From contig NZ_OMKE01000016.1 in NCBI RefSeq assembly GCF_900299535.1, positions 1 to 64,000 of the forward strand: 64,000 bases of DNA, written 5' to 3'. Below the pieces are notes generated by a model. The model did no database searches, was not told the DNA's origin, and saw only the letters and a program-made list of their open reading frames with translations. Positions within the stretch are counted from its first letter, which is position 1; each line of letters opens with the position of its first letter. The DNA is from Aquimarina aquimarini. GTDB lineage: Bacteria > Bacteroidota > Bacteroidia > Flavobacteriales > Flavobacteriaceae. Shown in pieces: positions 18,770 through 27,747 of this stretch. Made by a program: the position numbers and the translations under genes.

Positions 18770-19177
18770 TTAGTTCTGTCGTACCTGTGGCCAATTGTTT
18801 TCATGTTTTGCTGCATCTCCAAAACCAACCTGTCCACAACTAATAACAATTCGAACTATGTTTTGTGATGTTCCTTCTGTCTCCATACTATCTTCATAAC
18901 GAACACAATATCCAAAATCAAAACCTATCTTTTTACGTACTTGCATTCCTTTACTATCCATAATATGCAATTCGCCTTTTTTTGTAGCTGTTCGAGATAA
19001 AGCCCAATCATTAAGCATTGTATCCTGTGCTTTAGTGACCTCGAGCGATACTGTAATTTTACCCGCTACTGGGCTAGAATGCACCATACCGTTATGATCT
19101 GTTCCTTGTGTGATCAAATAATGATAGTTTACTACTTTGATTGATTCTCCGTCAAGATCTAATGTCCCCTGTATCAT
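18770..19177 (-). CDS. tssD: Type VI secretion tube protein TssD (Bacteroidetes Hcp)
   Basis: A 135-residue protein of the TssD/Hcp family of the Bacteroidetes type VI system. It starts with a beta-barrel strand pattern (GTLDLDGESIKVVNYHYLIT), followed by GKITVSLEV, MLNDWAL, GELHIMDSKGMQVRKKI and a C-terminal HENNWPQV typical of TssD. Hcp rings stack into the tube that carries effectors. No other T6SS gene (sheath, baseplate, ClpV, membrane complex) is present in the window, so this is an orphan Hcp, possibly an effector carrier or a copy serving a system elsewhere. Family assignment rests on motif order and length. Confidence 0.7.
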   Translation of the reverse strand: MIQGTLDLDGESIKVVNYHYLITQGTDHNGMVHSSPVAGKITVSLEVTKAQDTMLNDWALSRTATKKGELHIMDSKGMQVRKKIGFDFGYCVRYEDSMETEGTSQNIVRIVISCGQVGFGDAAKHENNWPQVRQN

Positions 19178-19228
19178 AAGTGTGTTGTTTTTCTTATATA
19201 AAATTATCTTGTTACTAGAATTGGTTAT

Positions 19229-19390
19229 TGAAGTGGTTTAAACTTTTTCAATTCGCTATAAAAATGCTCTTTTTTACTCAATTTTTGTCTTTTTCTTACT
19301 TCGTATCCCTGCTATGAAGTGTAAAAAACACTTCAACTGATCAAAAAATAACTATTTTTCGCCAGAATCCAAAAAGTTTAAACCACTTCA
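19229..19390. repeat. MITE-like palindromic intergenic element
   Basis: It is bounded by perfect 20-base inverted repeats, TGAAGTGGTTTAAACTTTTT at 19229-19248 and its complement at 19371-19390. Inside are a second hairpin (TGAAGTGT / ACACTTCA, 19315-19335, loop of five A) reusing the TGAAGTG core, and a smaller AAAAAT / ATTTTT palindrome (19344-19359). There is no coding potential. No clear target-site duplication is visible. It lies between the start of tssD and the end of yraN. Confidence 0.6.
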
Positions 19391-19429
19391 TTGTAACACA
19401 AGTAAAAATATTAAATTTTTATCACAAAA

Positions 19430-19789
19430 TCAAAAATGATAAAATGCATTTTCTAAATGTTCAATTTGAGTGCCTAAGGTATTTTTAATAATGGCTACAA
19501 TATCAAACCTCACTTCTACATCAAGATCTTGCTCTGTTACGTAGTAATCCACCACCTTAACCATAGATTGTATTTGTTTAGGTTTCACAAAATCTTGAGG
19601 ATCCCCAAACTCTGGAGTACTTCTGGTTTTTACCTCTACAGCAATCAAAGTATCTCCTTTTTGAGCAATAATATCAACTTCAAATTTAAGATATCGATAA
19701 TTCTTTTCTAAAATAACATACCCTTTTTTACTCAAAAAGTCAATTGCCAGTTGTTCTCCTTTTTTACCAAGGGCATTATGCTCTGCCAT
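19430..19789 (-). CDS. yraN: YraN family (UPF0102) endonuclease-like protein
   Basis: A 119-residue protein with the UPF0102 pattern: GKKGEQLAIDFLSKKGY, then ILEKNYRY, then EVDIIAQKGDTLIAVEVKTR, and RFDIVAI near the end. The E-x-D-(x)n-E-V-K arrangement is the PD-(D/E)xK nuclease-fold core. In other bacteria YraN relatives are linked to DNA processing, but the precise role is unproven. The gene begins 2 bases after the ldcA stop, so the two are cotranslated. Confidence 0.9.
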   Translation of the reverse strand: MAEHNALGKKGEQLAIDFLSKKGYVILEKNYRYLKFEVDIIAQKGDTLIAVEVKTRSTPEFGDPQDFVKPKQIQSMVKVVDYYVTEQDLDVEVRFDIVAIIKNTLGTQIEHLENAFYHF

Positions 19790-19791
19790 AG

Positions 19792-20688
19792 CTATATGTA
19801 TTTTAATGTTACCTGATCTGCATCTACCCGTAAAGAAGCTTCTGACCCCATTATCAAAGCACGATTATCTTCAATATGTCCCATAGGAAAATTAAATACC
19901 ACTGGAAATCCATATTCTTTAACTATTTCTAAAATGATTTTTTTGGGCTTTTTACCAAAAGGAATATTATTATCATGCATTTTAGTCATTCCACCAACAA
20001 TCAATCCTGATAAATTATCAAAAAAACCATTTCGTTTCAAATTTTGTAACATACGATCAATATGATAAAGATATTCATCTAAATCTTCAATACATAAAAT
20101 CTTACCCGAAGTATCTAATGAAGATTTAGACCCACACAAAGAATATAGTATCGATAGATTCCCTCCTATAAGTTTTCCTTGGCATTCCCCAAGAATATTT
20201 TTCTTTGAAGAAGAAATAGAATACTCCACTTCTTTCCCAAAAAGAATATCTCTTAAAGAAGTCATTGAGGCCTTTGTGCCTTTATGGATATCAATAGCTA
20301 GGGGAGCATGTAGAGAACATACTCCTAGGTTGTGAATTTCTGAATGCAGTACTGTAATATCAGAATACCCTACAATCCATTTAGGATTCTTGAGTAGATT
20401 AGAAAAATCAATATGGTCAATAATTCGCACCGTTCCATATCCTCCTCTTGCACACCAAATTGCCTTAATCTCCTTATCATCTAACATTTTTTGAAAATCT
20501 AAAACACGCTCTTGATCGGTTCCTGCAAATTGATGTAGCTCTTTTCCTATTGTACTCCCTAACACAGGTACTAACTTCCATTTCTCTAGCATCAAAATAG
20601 CTTCTTGTATCTCTTTCACACTTACCTTTCTAGCTGTAGAAACAATAGCTACTTTATCTCCTTCTTTAATAAAACTTGGTTGTAACAT
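19792..20688 (-). CDS. ldcA: LD-carboxypeptidase, peptidase family S66
   Basis: 298 residues, normal for family S66 enzymes, which remove the terminal D-Ala from tetrapeptides during murein recycling. The nucleophile motif GYSDIT places the Ser at 109. IWCARGGYGTVR precedes it, and the conserved CIEDLDEYLYHIDRML and GHIEDNRAL segments hold the Glu and His of the Ser-Glu-His triad. There is no signal peptide, which fits a cytoplasmic recycling enzyme. It is the first gene of a two-gene unit with yraN. Confidence 0.93.
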   Translation of the reverse strand: MLQPSFIKEGDKVAIVSTARKVSVKEIQEAILMLEKWKLVPVLGSTIGKELHQFAGTDQERVLDFQKMLDDKEIKAIWCARGGYGTVRIIDHIDFSNLLKNPKWIVGYSDITVLHSEIHNLGVCSLHAPLAIDIHKGTKASMTSLRDILFGKEVEYSISSSKKNILGECQGKLIGGNLSILYSLCGSKSSLDTSGKILCIEDLDEYLYHIDRMLQNLKRNGFFDNLSGLIVGGMTKMHDNNIPFGKKPKKIILEIVKEYGFPVVFNFPMGHIEDNRALIMGSEASLRVDADQVTLKYI

Positions 20689-20897
20689 TCTATAATACTA
20701 TAATTTTTTATGATAAAATTTCTATGGGATTACCGTAACAAAAACATCTCTTTTTTAACAAATTAGAATCATTTCGTTAACATTTATTCTTAATTTTTTT
20801 GAATTTTATAGCACTAATTAACAAAGACTTTCGTTATTAACCTTTATATTGTGAACAATTTTGTCCATTTTATCCTACTTTTAATACTAATATACCT

Positions 20898-22388
20898 ATG
20901 ATGTCGGATACCTCATGTAATCTTGCTTCTCTAGCAGAATATGTGCCTTCTCCAGGAAACCCTTGGAATGTAACTAAAATAAAGCACTTATATCGCAGAA
21001 TAGCTTTTGGTGCTTCAAAAACAGAAGTACTGGCTGCTTTGGCACAGAACAATCCTGGTGCATTGGTCGATCAACTTATTGATGAAGCAATTGCATTAAA
21101 TACTACTCCGCCACCCGTATGGGGGTTTTGGAATGCAGATCAATTTGATAATGCTCCTCTAGATGTATTTGAATATACTCAAGAAGGAAAAAGACAAATG
21201 ATCAATGACCTAATCCAAAATAAAGTACGAGAACGACTTACTTTGTTCTGGAGTAATCATTTTGTTACAGAGGATGACACCTACAGAAGTCCTGCCTATC
21301 AATCTCAATATTATAACCTTTTGCAAATGCATGCCTTGGGTAATTTTAGAGATTTTGTATATGATGTTGGTATCTGTAATGCTATGTTGGTTTACCTTAA
21401 TGGTGATGAAAATGTAAAAGATAGACCCAACGAAAATTATGCAAGAGAATTATACGAGCTCTTTACTCTTGGTGTTGATAACGGATATACAGAAGATGAT
21501 ATTCAAGAAACAGCAAAAGCATTAACGGGGTATGTAGACACAAACGATATTCCTTGGGGTGATATTCTTTTTGATGCTGGCCAATTCAGTAATGAATCCA
21601 AAACTATTTTTGGACAAACAGGAAACTGGACTTATGATGATGTGATCAATATTCTGTTCCAACGAAGAGAAATCCAAGTTGCTACATTTATTTGCGCAAA
21701 ACTATACACTTATTTTGTAAGCCCTACTTGCAACGATGCAATCGTTGCCCAAATGGCACAAACTTTTATAAACAACGGATACAATATCGCAACTGTACTT
21801 CGTGAGTTATTCAAGAGCGAACATTTTTTTGATACAGAAGCTATAGGAACCATTATCAAAAGTCCTTGTGATTTAAACTTAAGTTTTTATAATGAAATTG
21901 GATTCGATTTACCCCCAATTGATCATATTGATTTCTATTTAAGTGCTACAAGAACTCTTGGACAAGATGTATTAAACCCTATTGATGTAGAAGGCTGGCA
22001 AGGAGATGAAGATTGGATCAGTCCTGATCTGTTGATTGGTCGTTGGGAAAGTATTAGATATATCCTACAACAAGCTTGGACTCACAACCAGAATCAGTTT
22101 AAAGACCTTTTAATTGGGATGCCAATTGGAGAGCCTGGCGATGGAAACTTAGTGACTACCGATGATGATGTGAATTTCGTAGTAAGAACAATCCTTAATT
22201 ACTTTTTCCCAAGAGGAATCGACGATGCTGTAACTTTTGGTGAGGCACTAGGCGCATTTAAAATTGATGGAATTCCTGAAAATTATTTTGAAGATGGCAC
22301 TTGGACATTAGCGTACCCAGAAGTACCACAACAATTTGCCGCGTTACTCAATTACATCGCAGAAATCCCTGAATTCCAACTTAAATAA
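20898..22388 (+). CDS. DUF1800 family protein
   Basis: A 496-residue protein with the DUF1800 pattern: KHLYRRIAFGAS near the N terminus, ERLTLFWSNHFVT, then NYARELYELFTLGV and TAKALTGYV, and FICAKLYTYFV. DUF1800 proteins occur almost always next to DUF1501 proteins, as here (6-base gap), and are found in bacteria that export many proteins; their biochemical role is not established. No obvious signal peptide is visible at the N terminus (MMSDTSCNLASLAEY), unusual if the product works with an exported partner. Confidence 0.88.
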   Translation: MMSDTSCNLASLAEYVPSPGNPWNVTKIKHLYRRIAFGASKTEVLAALAQNNPGALVDQLIDEAIALNTTPPPVWGFWNADQFDNAPLDVFEYTQEGKRQMINDLIQNKVRERLTLFWSNHFVTEDDTYRSPAYQSQYYNLLQMHALGNFRDFVYDVGICNAMLVYLNGDENVKDRPNENYARELYELFTLGVDNGYTEDDIQETAKALTGYVDTNDIPWGDILFDAGQFSNESKTIFGQTGNWTYDDVINILFQRREIQVATFICAKLYTYFVSPTCNDAIVAQMAQTFINNGYNIATVLRELFKSEHFFDTEAIGTIIKSPCDLNLSFYNEIGFDLPPIDHIDFYLSATRTLGQDVLNPIDVEGWQGDEDWISPDLLIGRWESIRYILQQAWTHNQNQFKDLLIGMPIGEPGDGNLVTTDDDVNFVVRTILNYFFPRGIDDAVTFGEALGAFKIDGIPENYFEDGTWTLAYPEVPQQFAALLNYIAEIPEFQLK

Positions 22389-22394
22389 GAAATT

Positions 22395-24011
22395 ATGAGC
22401 GAGAAAAATCACTCTAAAAATATAAAAAAAGAAGGATCTTGTAATACAGAAGATCATATCAAATGGAACAGAAGATCTTTTCTACATGCATTAGGCCTTG
22501 TAGGAGGAGGCTCTATGATGCTAGCAAACACCCCTTTATCTGTATCAAAACCCTCGCCACTATCAATCGCATTGAGTCAATCAGAAAATGATAATATTTT
22601 AATTCTTGTTAGGCTACAAGGGGGTAATGATGGATTCAATACAATTATCCCTGTATATGATTATGATATATATGCCAATGCGAGACCTCTTATTAAAATC
22701 CCCCCAAGTGAATTCATAAACCTTAGTGATGATTACGCTATGCCTAAACCTATGAATAAGCTAGAAAGCGTTTGGGGTGATGGCCAAATGAGAGTTGTAC
22801 ATGGGGTAGGATATGAGAATTCTTCTTTATCTCATTTTAAAGGATCTGACATTTATGCAAATACTAATTTGGTTGAAGAAGATAGAACTGGATTTATGGG
22901 AAGGTATTTTCAGGAGATTTATCCCGATTATATTTTTAACCCACCAGCAAGCCCCCCATCGATCCAAATTGGAAGTATTGGAAACCTAATTTTTAAAGGT
23001 CCAGAAAATGATTTCTCTTTTGCTGTTTCTCACCCAAACAGATTATTACAAATTGCAGAAAATGGTACCTCATACAACCTAGATGGATTAGGCGAATGTA
23101 CTTATGATGACAAAGTAAAACATTTACGAGAAGTTACCAACACAACTTTTACATATGCTGATGCTATAAGTGCTGCTTATGAAAGATCTGGCCCTACAGA
23201 TTTTAGTGGTTATCTTGATGATAGCTTAGGCAGACAATTAAGCATTATCTCTAGATTAATCAAAGGAGGATTAGGAACCAAAGTATATTTGGTAACTCTA
23301 GGAGGGTTTGACACCCATAGTAATCAAATACAAAGACATCAAGAGCTTCTTAATTCATTCTCAGAAGCAATAAGCACCTTTTACAAAGACCTTACTAGTG
23401 CTGGATGGGATGACAAGGTATTAACCATGACCATGTCTGAATTTGGAAGACGATTTAAAGAAAATGGATCTTTGGGTACAGATCATGGTACTGCCGCTCC
23501 AACAATGTTTTTTGGATCTGGCCTTAATGGAAATGGTTTTGCAGGAGAGCACCCAGATTTATCCAATCTGACTCGAGGCGGGAATGTATTTAACACTACC
23601 GATTTCAGACAAGTATATGCAACAGTTATGAAGGACTGGTTATGCATCGATGAAAACACTGTAGGCAGAGTTCTTTTAGGAAGTTCTTTTGAATCTCTGG
23701 ATTTAGGTTTTAATTGCTCTGGAACTAATTCTAACATCCCAAATGATGGCTCAGGAATCTCTCATATAGTTACTTATAGAGACAGCCAAACCTATATCAA
23801 TATTGCAAATCCTGAGACTACCCATGTGGATATTGCTCTGTATAATGTAATTGGACAAAAGGTTGCGACGCTTAGAAATGAATTATTGATGGAAGGTGAA
23901 CATATCATTGATGTAAAACAATCTGCCAATACCCGATTAAGCACAGGGCCATATGTCTATCAAATTCAAACTAATAACGGGAATTACAGCAAATCTATTT
24001 TAATCTCATAA
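22395..24011 (+). CDS. DUF1501 family protein with twin-Arg motif and T9SS sorting domain
   Basis: A 538-residue protein. Residues 24-45 read WNRRSFLHALG followed by a hydrophobic run, a twin-arginine (Tat) type signal. The DUF1501 body shows LVRLQGGNDGFNTIIPV, a LSHFKGSDIYAN segment, VYLVTLGGFDTH and MTMSEFGRRFKENGSLGTDHG, an arrangement seen in sulfatase/phosphatase-like folds. The last about 75 residues (YNVIGQKVATLRNELLMEGE ending NGNYSKSILIS) are a type A T9SS C-terminal sorting domain. The protein should therefore reach the surface or medium. It forms an operon with the DUF1800 gene. Confidence 0.9.
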   Translation: MSEKNHSKNIKKEGSCNTEDHIKWNRRSFLHALGLVGGGSMMLANTPLSVSKPSPLSIALSQSENDNILILVRLQGGNDGFNTIIPVYDYDIYANARPLIKIPPSEFINLSDDYAMPKPMNKLESVWGDGQMRVVHGVGYENSSLSHFKGSDIYANTNLVEEDRTGFMGRYFQEIYPDYIFNPPASPPSIQIGSIGNLIFKGPENDFSFAVSHPNRLLQIAENGTSYNLDGLGECTYDDKVKHLREVTNTTFTYADAISAAYERSGPTDFSGYLDDSLGRQLSIISRLIKGGLGTKVYLVTLGGFDTHSNQIQRHQELLNSFSEAISTFYKDLTSAGWDDKVLTMTMSEFGRRFKENGSLGTDHGTAAPTMFFGSGLNGNGFAGEHPDLSNLTRGGNVFNTTDFRQVYATVMKDWLCIDENTVGRVLLGSSFESLDLGFNCSGTNSNIPNDGSGISHIVTYRDSQTYINIANPETTHVDIALYNVIGQKVATLRNELLMEGEHIIDVKQSANTRLSTGPYVYQIQTNNGNYSKSILIS

Positions 24012-24018
24012 ATTATTA

Positions 24019-24070
24019 AATATAACCACTCAAACCATCTCAAATAATTGAAGGATTCAGTGGTTATATT
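24019..24070. terminator. Long-loop inverted repeat between DUF1501 gene and metG
   Basis: AATATAACCACT (24019-24030) and AGTGGTTATATT (24059-24070) form a perfect 12-bp stem with a 28-base loop, 8 bases after the DUF1501 stop. It is followed by TTTG rather than a full T tract, so it may be a terminator or a leader structure for metG. Confidence 0.45.
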
Positions 24071-24086
24071 TTGTAAGTGTTTTTAT

Positions 24087-24094
24087 TACCTTTG
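24087..24094 (+). promoter_or_regulatory. -7 box TACCTTTG upstream of metG
   Basis: A perfect TAnnTTTG match 20 bases before the preferred metG ATG. Transcription from here would exclude the longer open frame that begins at 24048, supporting the start at 24114. No well-spaced -33 TTG is visible. Confidence 0.5.
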
Positions 24095-24113
24095 TGCCTT
24101 ATTTTTAAGCATT

Positions 24114-26180
24114 ATGAGCACAGAGGGAAGATATACAATTACAGCAGCTTTACCATACACAAATGGGCCTATACATATAGGTCATCTCGCGGGGGTTTAC
24201 GTTCCCGCCGATATTTATTCACGCTACCTTAGAATTACTGGAAATGATGTAGCTTTTATTTGCGGTAGTGATGAGCATGGTGCTGCGATCCCAATGCGTG
24301 CAAAGAAAGAAGGTGTTTCTCCTCAAGTCATCATTGATAAATACCACACAATTATCAAAAAATCTTTTGGTGATTTTGGAATTTCATTTGACAACTACTC
24401 AAGAACCTCTGCTCCTATTCATCATGAAACAGCATCTGTTTTTTTCAAAAAATTATATGATGATGGTAAGTTTATAGAAGAAACATCAGAACAATTATAC
24501 GACCCTGAGGCTGATCAGTTTTTGGCAGATCGATTTGTTATAGGTACATGCCCAAAATGTAACCATGAGGAAGCATATGGTGATCAATGTGAAAAATGCG
24601 GTAGCTCGCTTAATGCCACAGACCTTATCAACCCAAAATCTACAATTTCGGGCGCAGAACCTATATTAAAACAAACCAAACATTGGTTTTTACCTCTTGA
24701 TCAATATGAAGATTTTTTAAAAGAATGGGTTCTAGAAGGGCATAAAAAAGATTGGAAAACAAATGTATATGGCCAAATAAAATCCTGGATTGACGACGGT
24801 TTACGCCCTCGTGCTGTAACTCGTGACTTAGACTGGGGGATTCCTGTACCTGTTGATGGTGCAGAAGGAAAAGTGTTATATGTATGGTTTGATGCTCCTA
24901 TTGGATATATTTCTTCTACAAAAGAATGGGCTGAAAGAGAAGGAAAAGATTGGGAACCATATTGGAAAGATAAGAACACCAAACTTGTTCATTTTATTGG
25001 TAAAGATAATATTGTATTTCACTGTATTATTTTTCCAAGCATGCTAAAAGCAGAAGGAAGCTACATACTTCCTGAAAATGTTCCTGCAAATGAGTTTTTA
25101 AACCTAGAGGGTAATAAACTATCTACCTCAAAAAACTGGGCTGTTTGGCTACATGAGTATTTAGAAGATTTTCCTAATCAGCAAGATGTATTGCGCTATG
25201 CATTGACAGCTAATGCCCCAGAAACCAAGGATAATGATTTTACTTGGAAAGATTTTCAGGCACGTAATAATAATGAGTTGGTTGCAATATTTGGTAATTT
25301 TATAAACAGGGTTGTTGTTTTGACCAATAAATACTATGATGGTGTAGTACCAAAACCAAGTACTTTCTCTGATGTTGACAAACAAACTTTGGCTGAACTA
25401 AAAGCATACCCAGCTGTTATCTCTAGCTCGATAGATCGTTACAGATTCAGAGAAGCAAGTCAAGAATTACTTAATGTTGCCCGTCTAGGAAATAAATACC
25501 TCGCAGATGAAGAACCATGGAAATTGATCAAAACAGATGAAGAACGCACCAAAACTATTATGTATGTTGCATTACAAATTGCTTCTGCACTAGCAACTTT
25601 ATCTGAACCCTTTTTACCATTTACTAGTACTAAGCTCAAATCTATTCTTTGTCATTCTACACTTGACTTGGAAACTACATGGAACGAAATTAATAGCAGA
25701 GACATATTACTTCCTGCAAATCATAAAATAGGAAAAGCAGAACTTTTATTCTCAAAAATAGAAGATACAGAAATACAAAAACAATTGGATAAACTAGAAG
25801 CTACAAAAAAAGCAAATGAAGCAGAAAACAAAACTGTAACTCCTCAAAAAGACAGTGCAACATTTGAGGATTTTACCAAAATGGACATACGAGTTGGTAC
25901 AATCATTGAAGCAGAAAAAATGCCTAAAGCCAAAAAGCTCTTAGTTCTTAAAGTAGATACAGGTCTTGATACTAGAACCATTGTTTCTGGTATTGCAGAG
26001 CATTTTTCTCCAGAAGAAATTATAGGTAAGAAAGTAACAGTACTTGTTAATCTAGCTCCTAGAAAATTAAGAGGTGTAGAGAGTGAAGGGATGATTTTAA
26101 TGACCGAAACTCCTCACGGCAAATTAGTTTTCCTTAATCCCGATGAGGGCAATGTAAATCCAGGAGCCGTCATTAGTTAA
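24114..26180 (+). CDS. metG: Methionyl-tRNA synthetase
   Basis: The start at 24114 ([18 protein letters not shown]) is chosen because the 22 extra upstream residues are hydrophobic, unlike the family, and precede the promoter box. The protein has 688 residues. The HIGH-like motif is HIGHLAG. The zinc-knuckle insert has [18 protein letters not shown], the catalytic loop is [11 protein letters not shown] (KMSKS variant), and the anticodon-binding helical domain follows. The C-terminal about 110 residues ([20 protein letters not shown]) are an EMAP/Trbp111 tRNA-binding domain. It charges tRNA(Met) in the cytoplasm. Confidence 0.97.
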   Translation: MSTEGRYTITAALPYTNGPIHIGHLAGVYVPADIYSRYLRITGNDVAFICGSDEHGAAIPMRAKKEGVSPQVIIDKYHTIIKKSFGDFGISFDNYSRTSAPIHHETASVFFKKLYDDGKFIEETSEQLYDPEADQFLADRFVIGTCPKCNHEEAYGDQCEKCGSSLNATDLINPKSTISGAEPILKQTKHWFLPLDQYEDFLKEWVLEGHKKDWKTNVYGQIKSWIDDGLRPRAVTRDLDWGIPVPVDGAEGKVLYVWFDAPIGYISSTKEWAEREGKDWEPYWKDKNTKLVHFIGKDNIVFHCIIFPSMLKAEGSYILPENVPANEFLNLEGNKLSTSKNWAVWLHEYLEDFPNQQDVLRYALTANAPETKDNDFTWKDFQARNNNELVAIFGNFINRVVVLTNKYYDGVVPKPSTFSDVDKQTLAELKAYPAVISSSIDRYRFREASQELLNVARLGNKYLADEEPWKLIKTDEERTKTIMYVALQIASALATLSEPFLPFTSTKLKSILCHSTLDLETTWNEINSRDILLPANHKIGKAELLFSKIEDTEIQKQLDKLEATKKANEAENKTVTPQKDSATFEDFTKMDIRVGTIIEAEKMPKAKKLLVLKVDTGLDTRTIVSGIAEHFSPEEIIGKKVTVLVNLAPRKLRGVESEGMILMTETPHGKLVFLNPDEGNVNPGAVIS

Positions 26181-26194
26181 AAAGACAAAGCAAC

Positions 26195-26232
26195 AACCCC
26201 AAACGTTTCTATAAGCATTTGGGGTTTATTTT
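26195..26232 (+). terminator. Terminator after metG
   Basis: AACCCCAAA and TTTGGGGTT (26195-26203 and 26218-26226) form a 9-bp stem with a 14-base loop, followed by TATTTTTT. It ends the metG transcript before the next gene at 26255. Confidence 0.8.
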
Positions 26233-26254
26233 TTGAATTCCACAAATTTGAATC

Positions 26255-27742
26255 ATGAAAAAAAAGACTGTTTTTTACCTCCTCCTCTTTACGATTTTTA
26301 AACCCTTTTGTCAAGAAAAAGTATTAGAACTACCCAAAGTTTTCGCAAATAAATGCCAATCCGACAAAGAGTCTTATTCCATCCCTAATCAGGAAAATGG
26401 AGACCTCATGCTTTTATTAGAAGAGAACAAAAAGTTTTACTCCTATTTATTGAATTCTAAATATCTTCAAAAATCAACGATAACCACCAAAACACTTCCT
26501 TCTAAATATAGATCTATTCTAGGGTATTCTGTAAATAATAATACATACGCTATCTTTTTTGCTAATTCTAGAAATACAAAATTTGGTATACAAACATTTA
26601 ATTTTGACACAAAATCTTCTACCAATGTTTTTTTAGATTTTAAAATAAAAGGAGAGAAATATGTAGAAAGTGTTAATTACAAAAACAAAATACACCTAAT
26701 CACAATCTCAAAAAATTCTTCAGAACTCAACATTTATACATTCGATAATAAGTATCAACCTCAAAAAAAAGTAATCTCATTAAAGCAAGTAGAATATCAA
26801 AACCCAAGTGATCAGTACCATACGATCAATGCGCATTATTTATTAACATCAGATTCTGATGGGTTTACGATCAGTGTTGAAAAAATAGAATCCAGAAACC
26901 CAAATGTAATCGAGACAACGTCTAAGTTGACTAAATTATACCTACTAGAAAACCAATTGATATTCAGTTTTGACTATGACAAAAAAGAAACCAAATTATG
27001 CATTATAGATTTAGACACTTTTCTTTTCACTTACAAAGTTTTTGACAAACCATCAAAAACAGAAAAAGGTTTCACAGGAAGTAATTCTTATATCTATGAC
27101 AATAAAATTTTTCAGATCGCTAGCTCAAGTCAAAAAATGAAATTCACTATTTCTGATATAATTTCAAACAACACAATAAAGGAATATGCAATCAAAAAAG
27201 AAGACTCCATTACGTTCAAAAACTCACCTATAATACAAGAGGGAGGCACTTCATTTTTTAGTTTTTCTAATAACGATCGAGTTAGAGAAATGGAAAAAAC
27301 AGGAAAATACCTGCGAAAAATATCAAATTCTAATTTAGGAATCTCAACTTATAAAGTAAATGACCAATACAATATTATCTTAGGAGGAACAAAAGAAATT
27401 TATTCTGGCGGCGGAAATTTTGCCCCAGGCTTTGGAAGTGGTTTTGGAGCTATTGGCACTGTAGGCAATCTTAATGCTATCTCTATAAATTTTAACCCAA
27501 CATTTTATGGATATAATGGGTATAGGTCAAACAAATCGACCTACATTAACTGTCTTTTTGATCATGATTTTGAACATCTGCAAGGAGATATTCCTAAAAA
27601 TATTTATGATAAAGTAAATGAGTTTGAAGACACCTTGAAAAAACCTTCTGCAATCAATATTTTCTTACATAACCATAAGATTCATTATGGTTTTTTTGAT
27701 AAAACAGATAAAATGTATAAACTGTATCGTTTTGAAGATTAA
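26255..27742 (+). CDS. Secreted protein of unknown function
   Basis: A 495-residue protein with a signal peptide (MKKKTVFYLLLFTIF, cleavage near FCQ). The mature part is made of short strands with Lys, Asn and Ser enrichment, in a pattern suggesting a beta-propeller-like or WD-like repeat protein. A Gly-rich patch (YSGGGNFAPGFGSGFGAIG) lies near residue 387. I recognise no family and no sorting domain. The histone-deacetylase-like gene follows after 5 bases, so the two are probably cotranslated, though any functional link is unknown. Confidence 0.6.
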   Translation: MKKKTVFYLLLFTIFKPFCQEKVLELPKVFANKCQSDKESYSIPNQENGDLMLLLEENKKFYSYLLNSKYLQKSTITTKTLPSKYRSILGYSVNNNTYAIFFANSRNTKFGIQTFNFDTKSSTNVFLDFKIKGEKYVESVNYKNKIHLITISKNSSELNIYTFDNKYQPQKKVISLKQVEYQNPSDQYHTINAHYLLTSDSDGFTISVEKIESRNPNVIETTSKLTKLYLLENQLIFSFDYDKKETKLCIIDLDTFLFTYKVFDKPSKTEKGFTGSNSYIYDNKIFQIASSSQKMKFTISDIISNNTIKEYAIKKEDSITFKNSPIIQEGGTSFFSFSNNDRVREMEKTGKYLRKISNSNLGISTYKVNDQYNIILGGTKEIYSGGGNFAPGFGSGFGAIGTVGNLNAISINFNPTFYGYNGYRSNKSTYINCLFDHDFEHLQGDIPKNIYDKVNEFEDTLKKPSAINIFLHNHKIHYGFFDKTDKMYKLYRFED

Positions 27743-27747
27743 AAATC

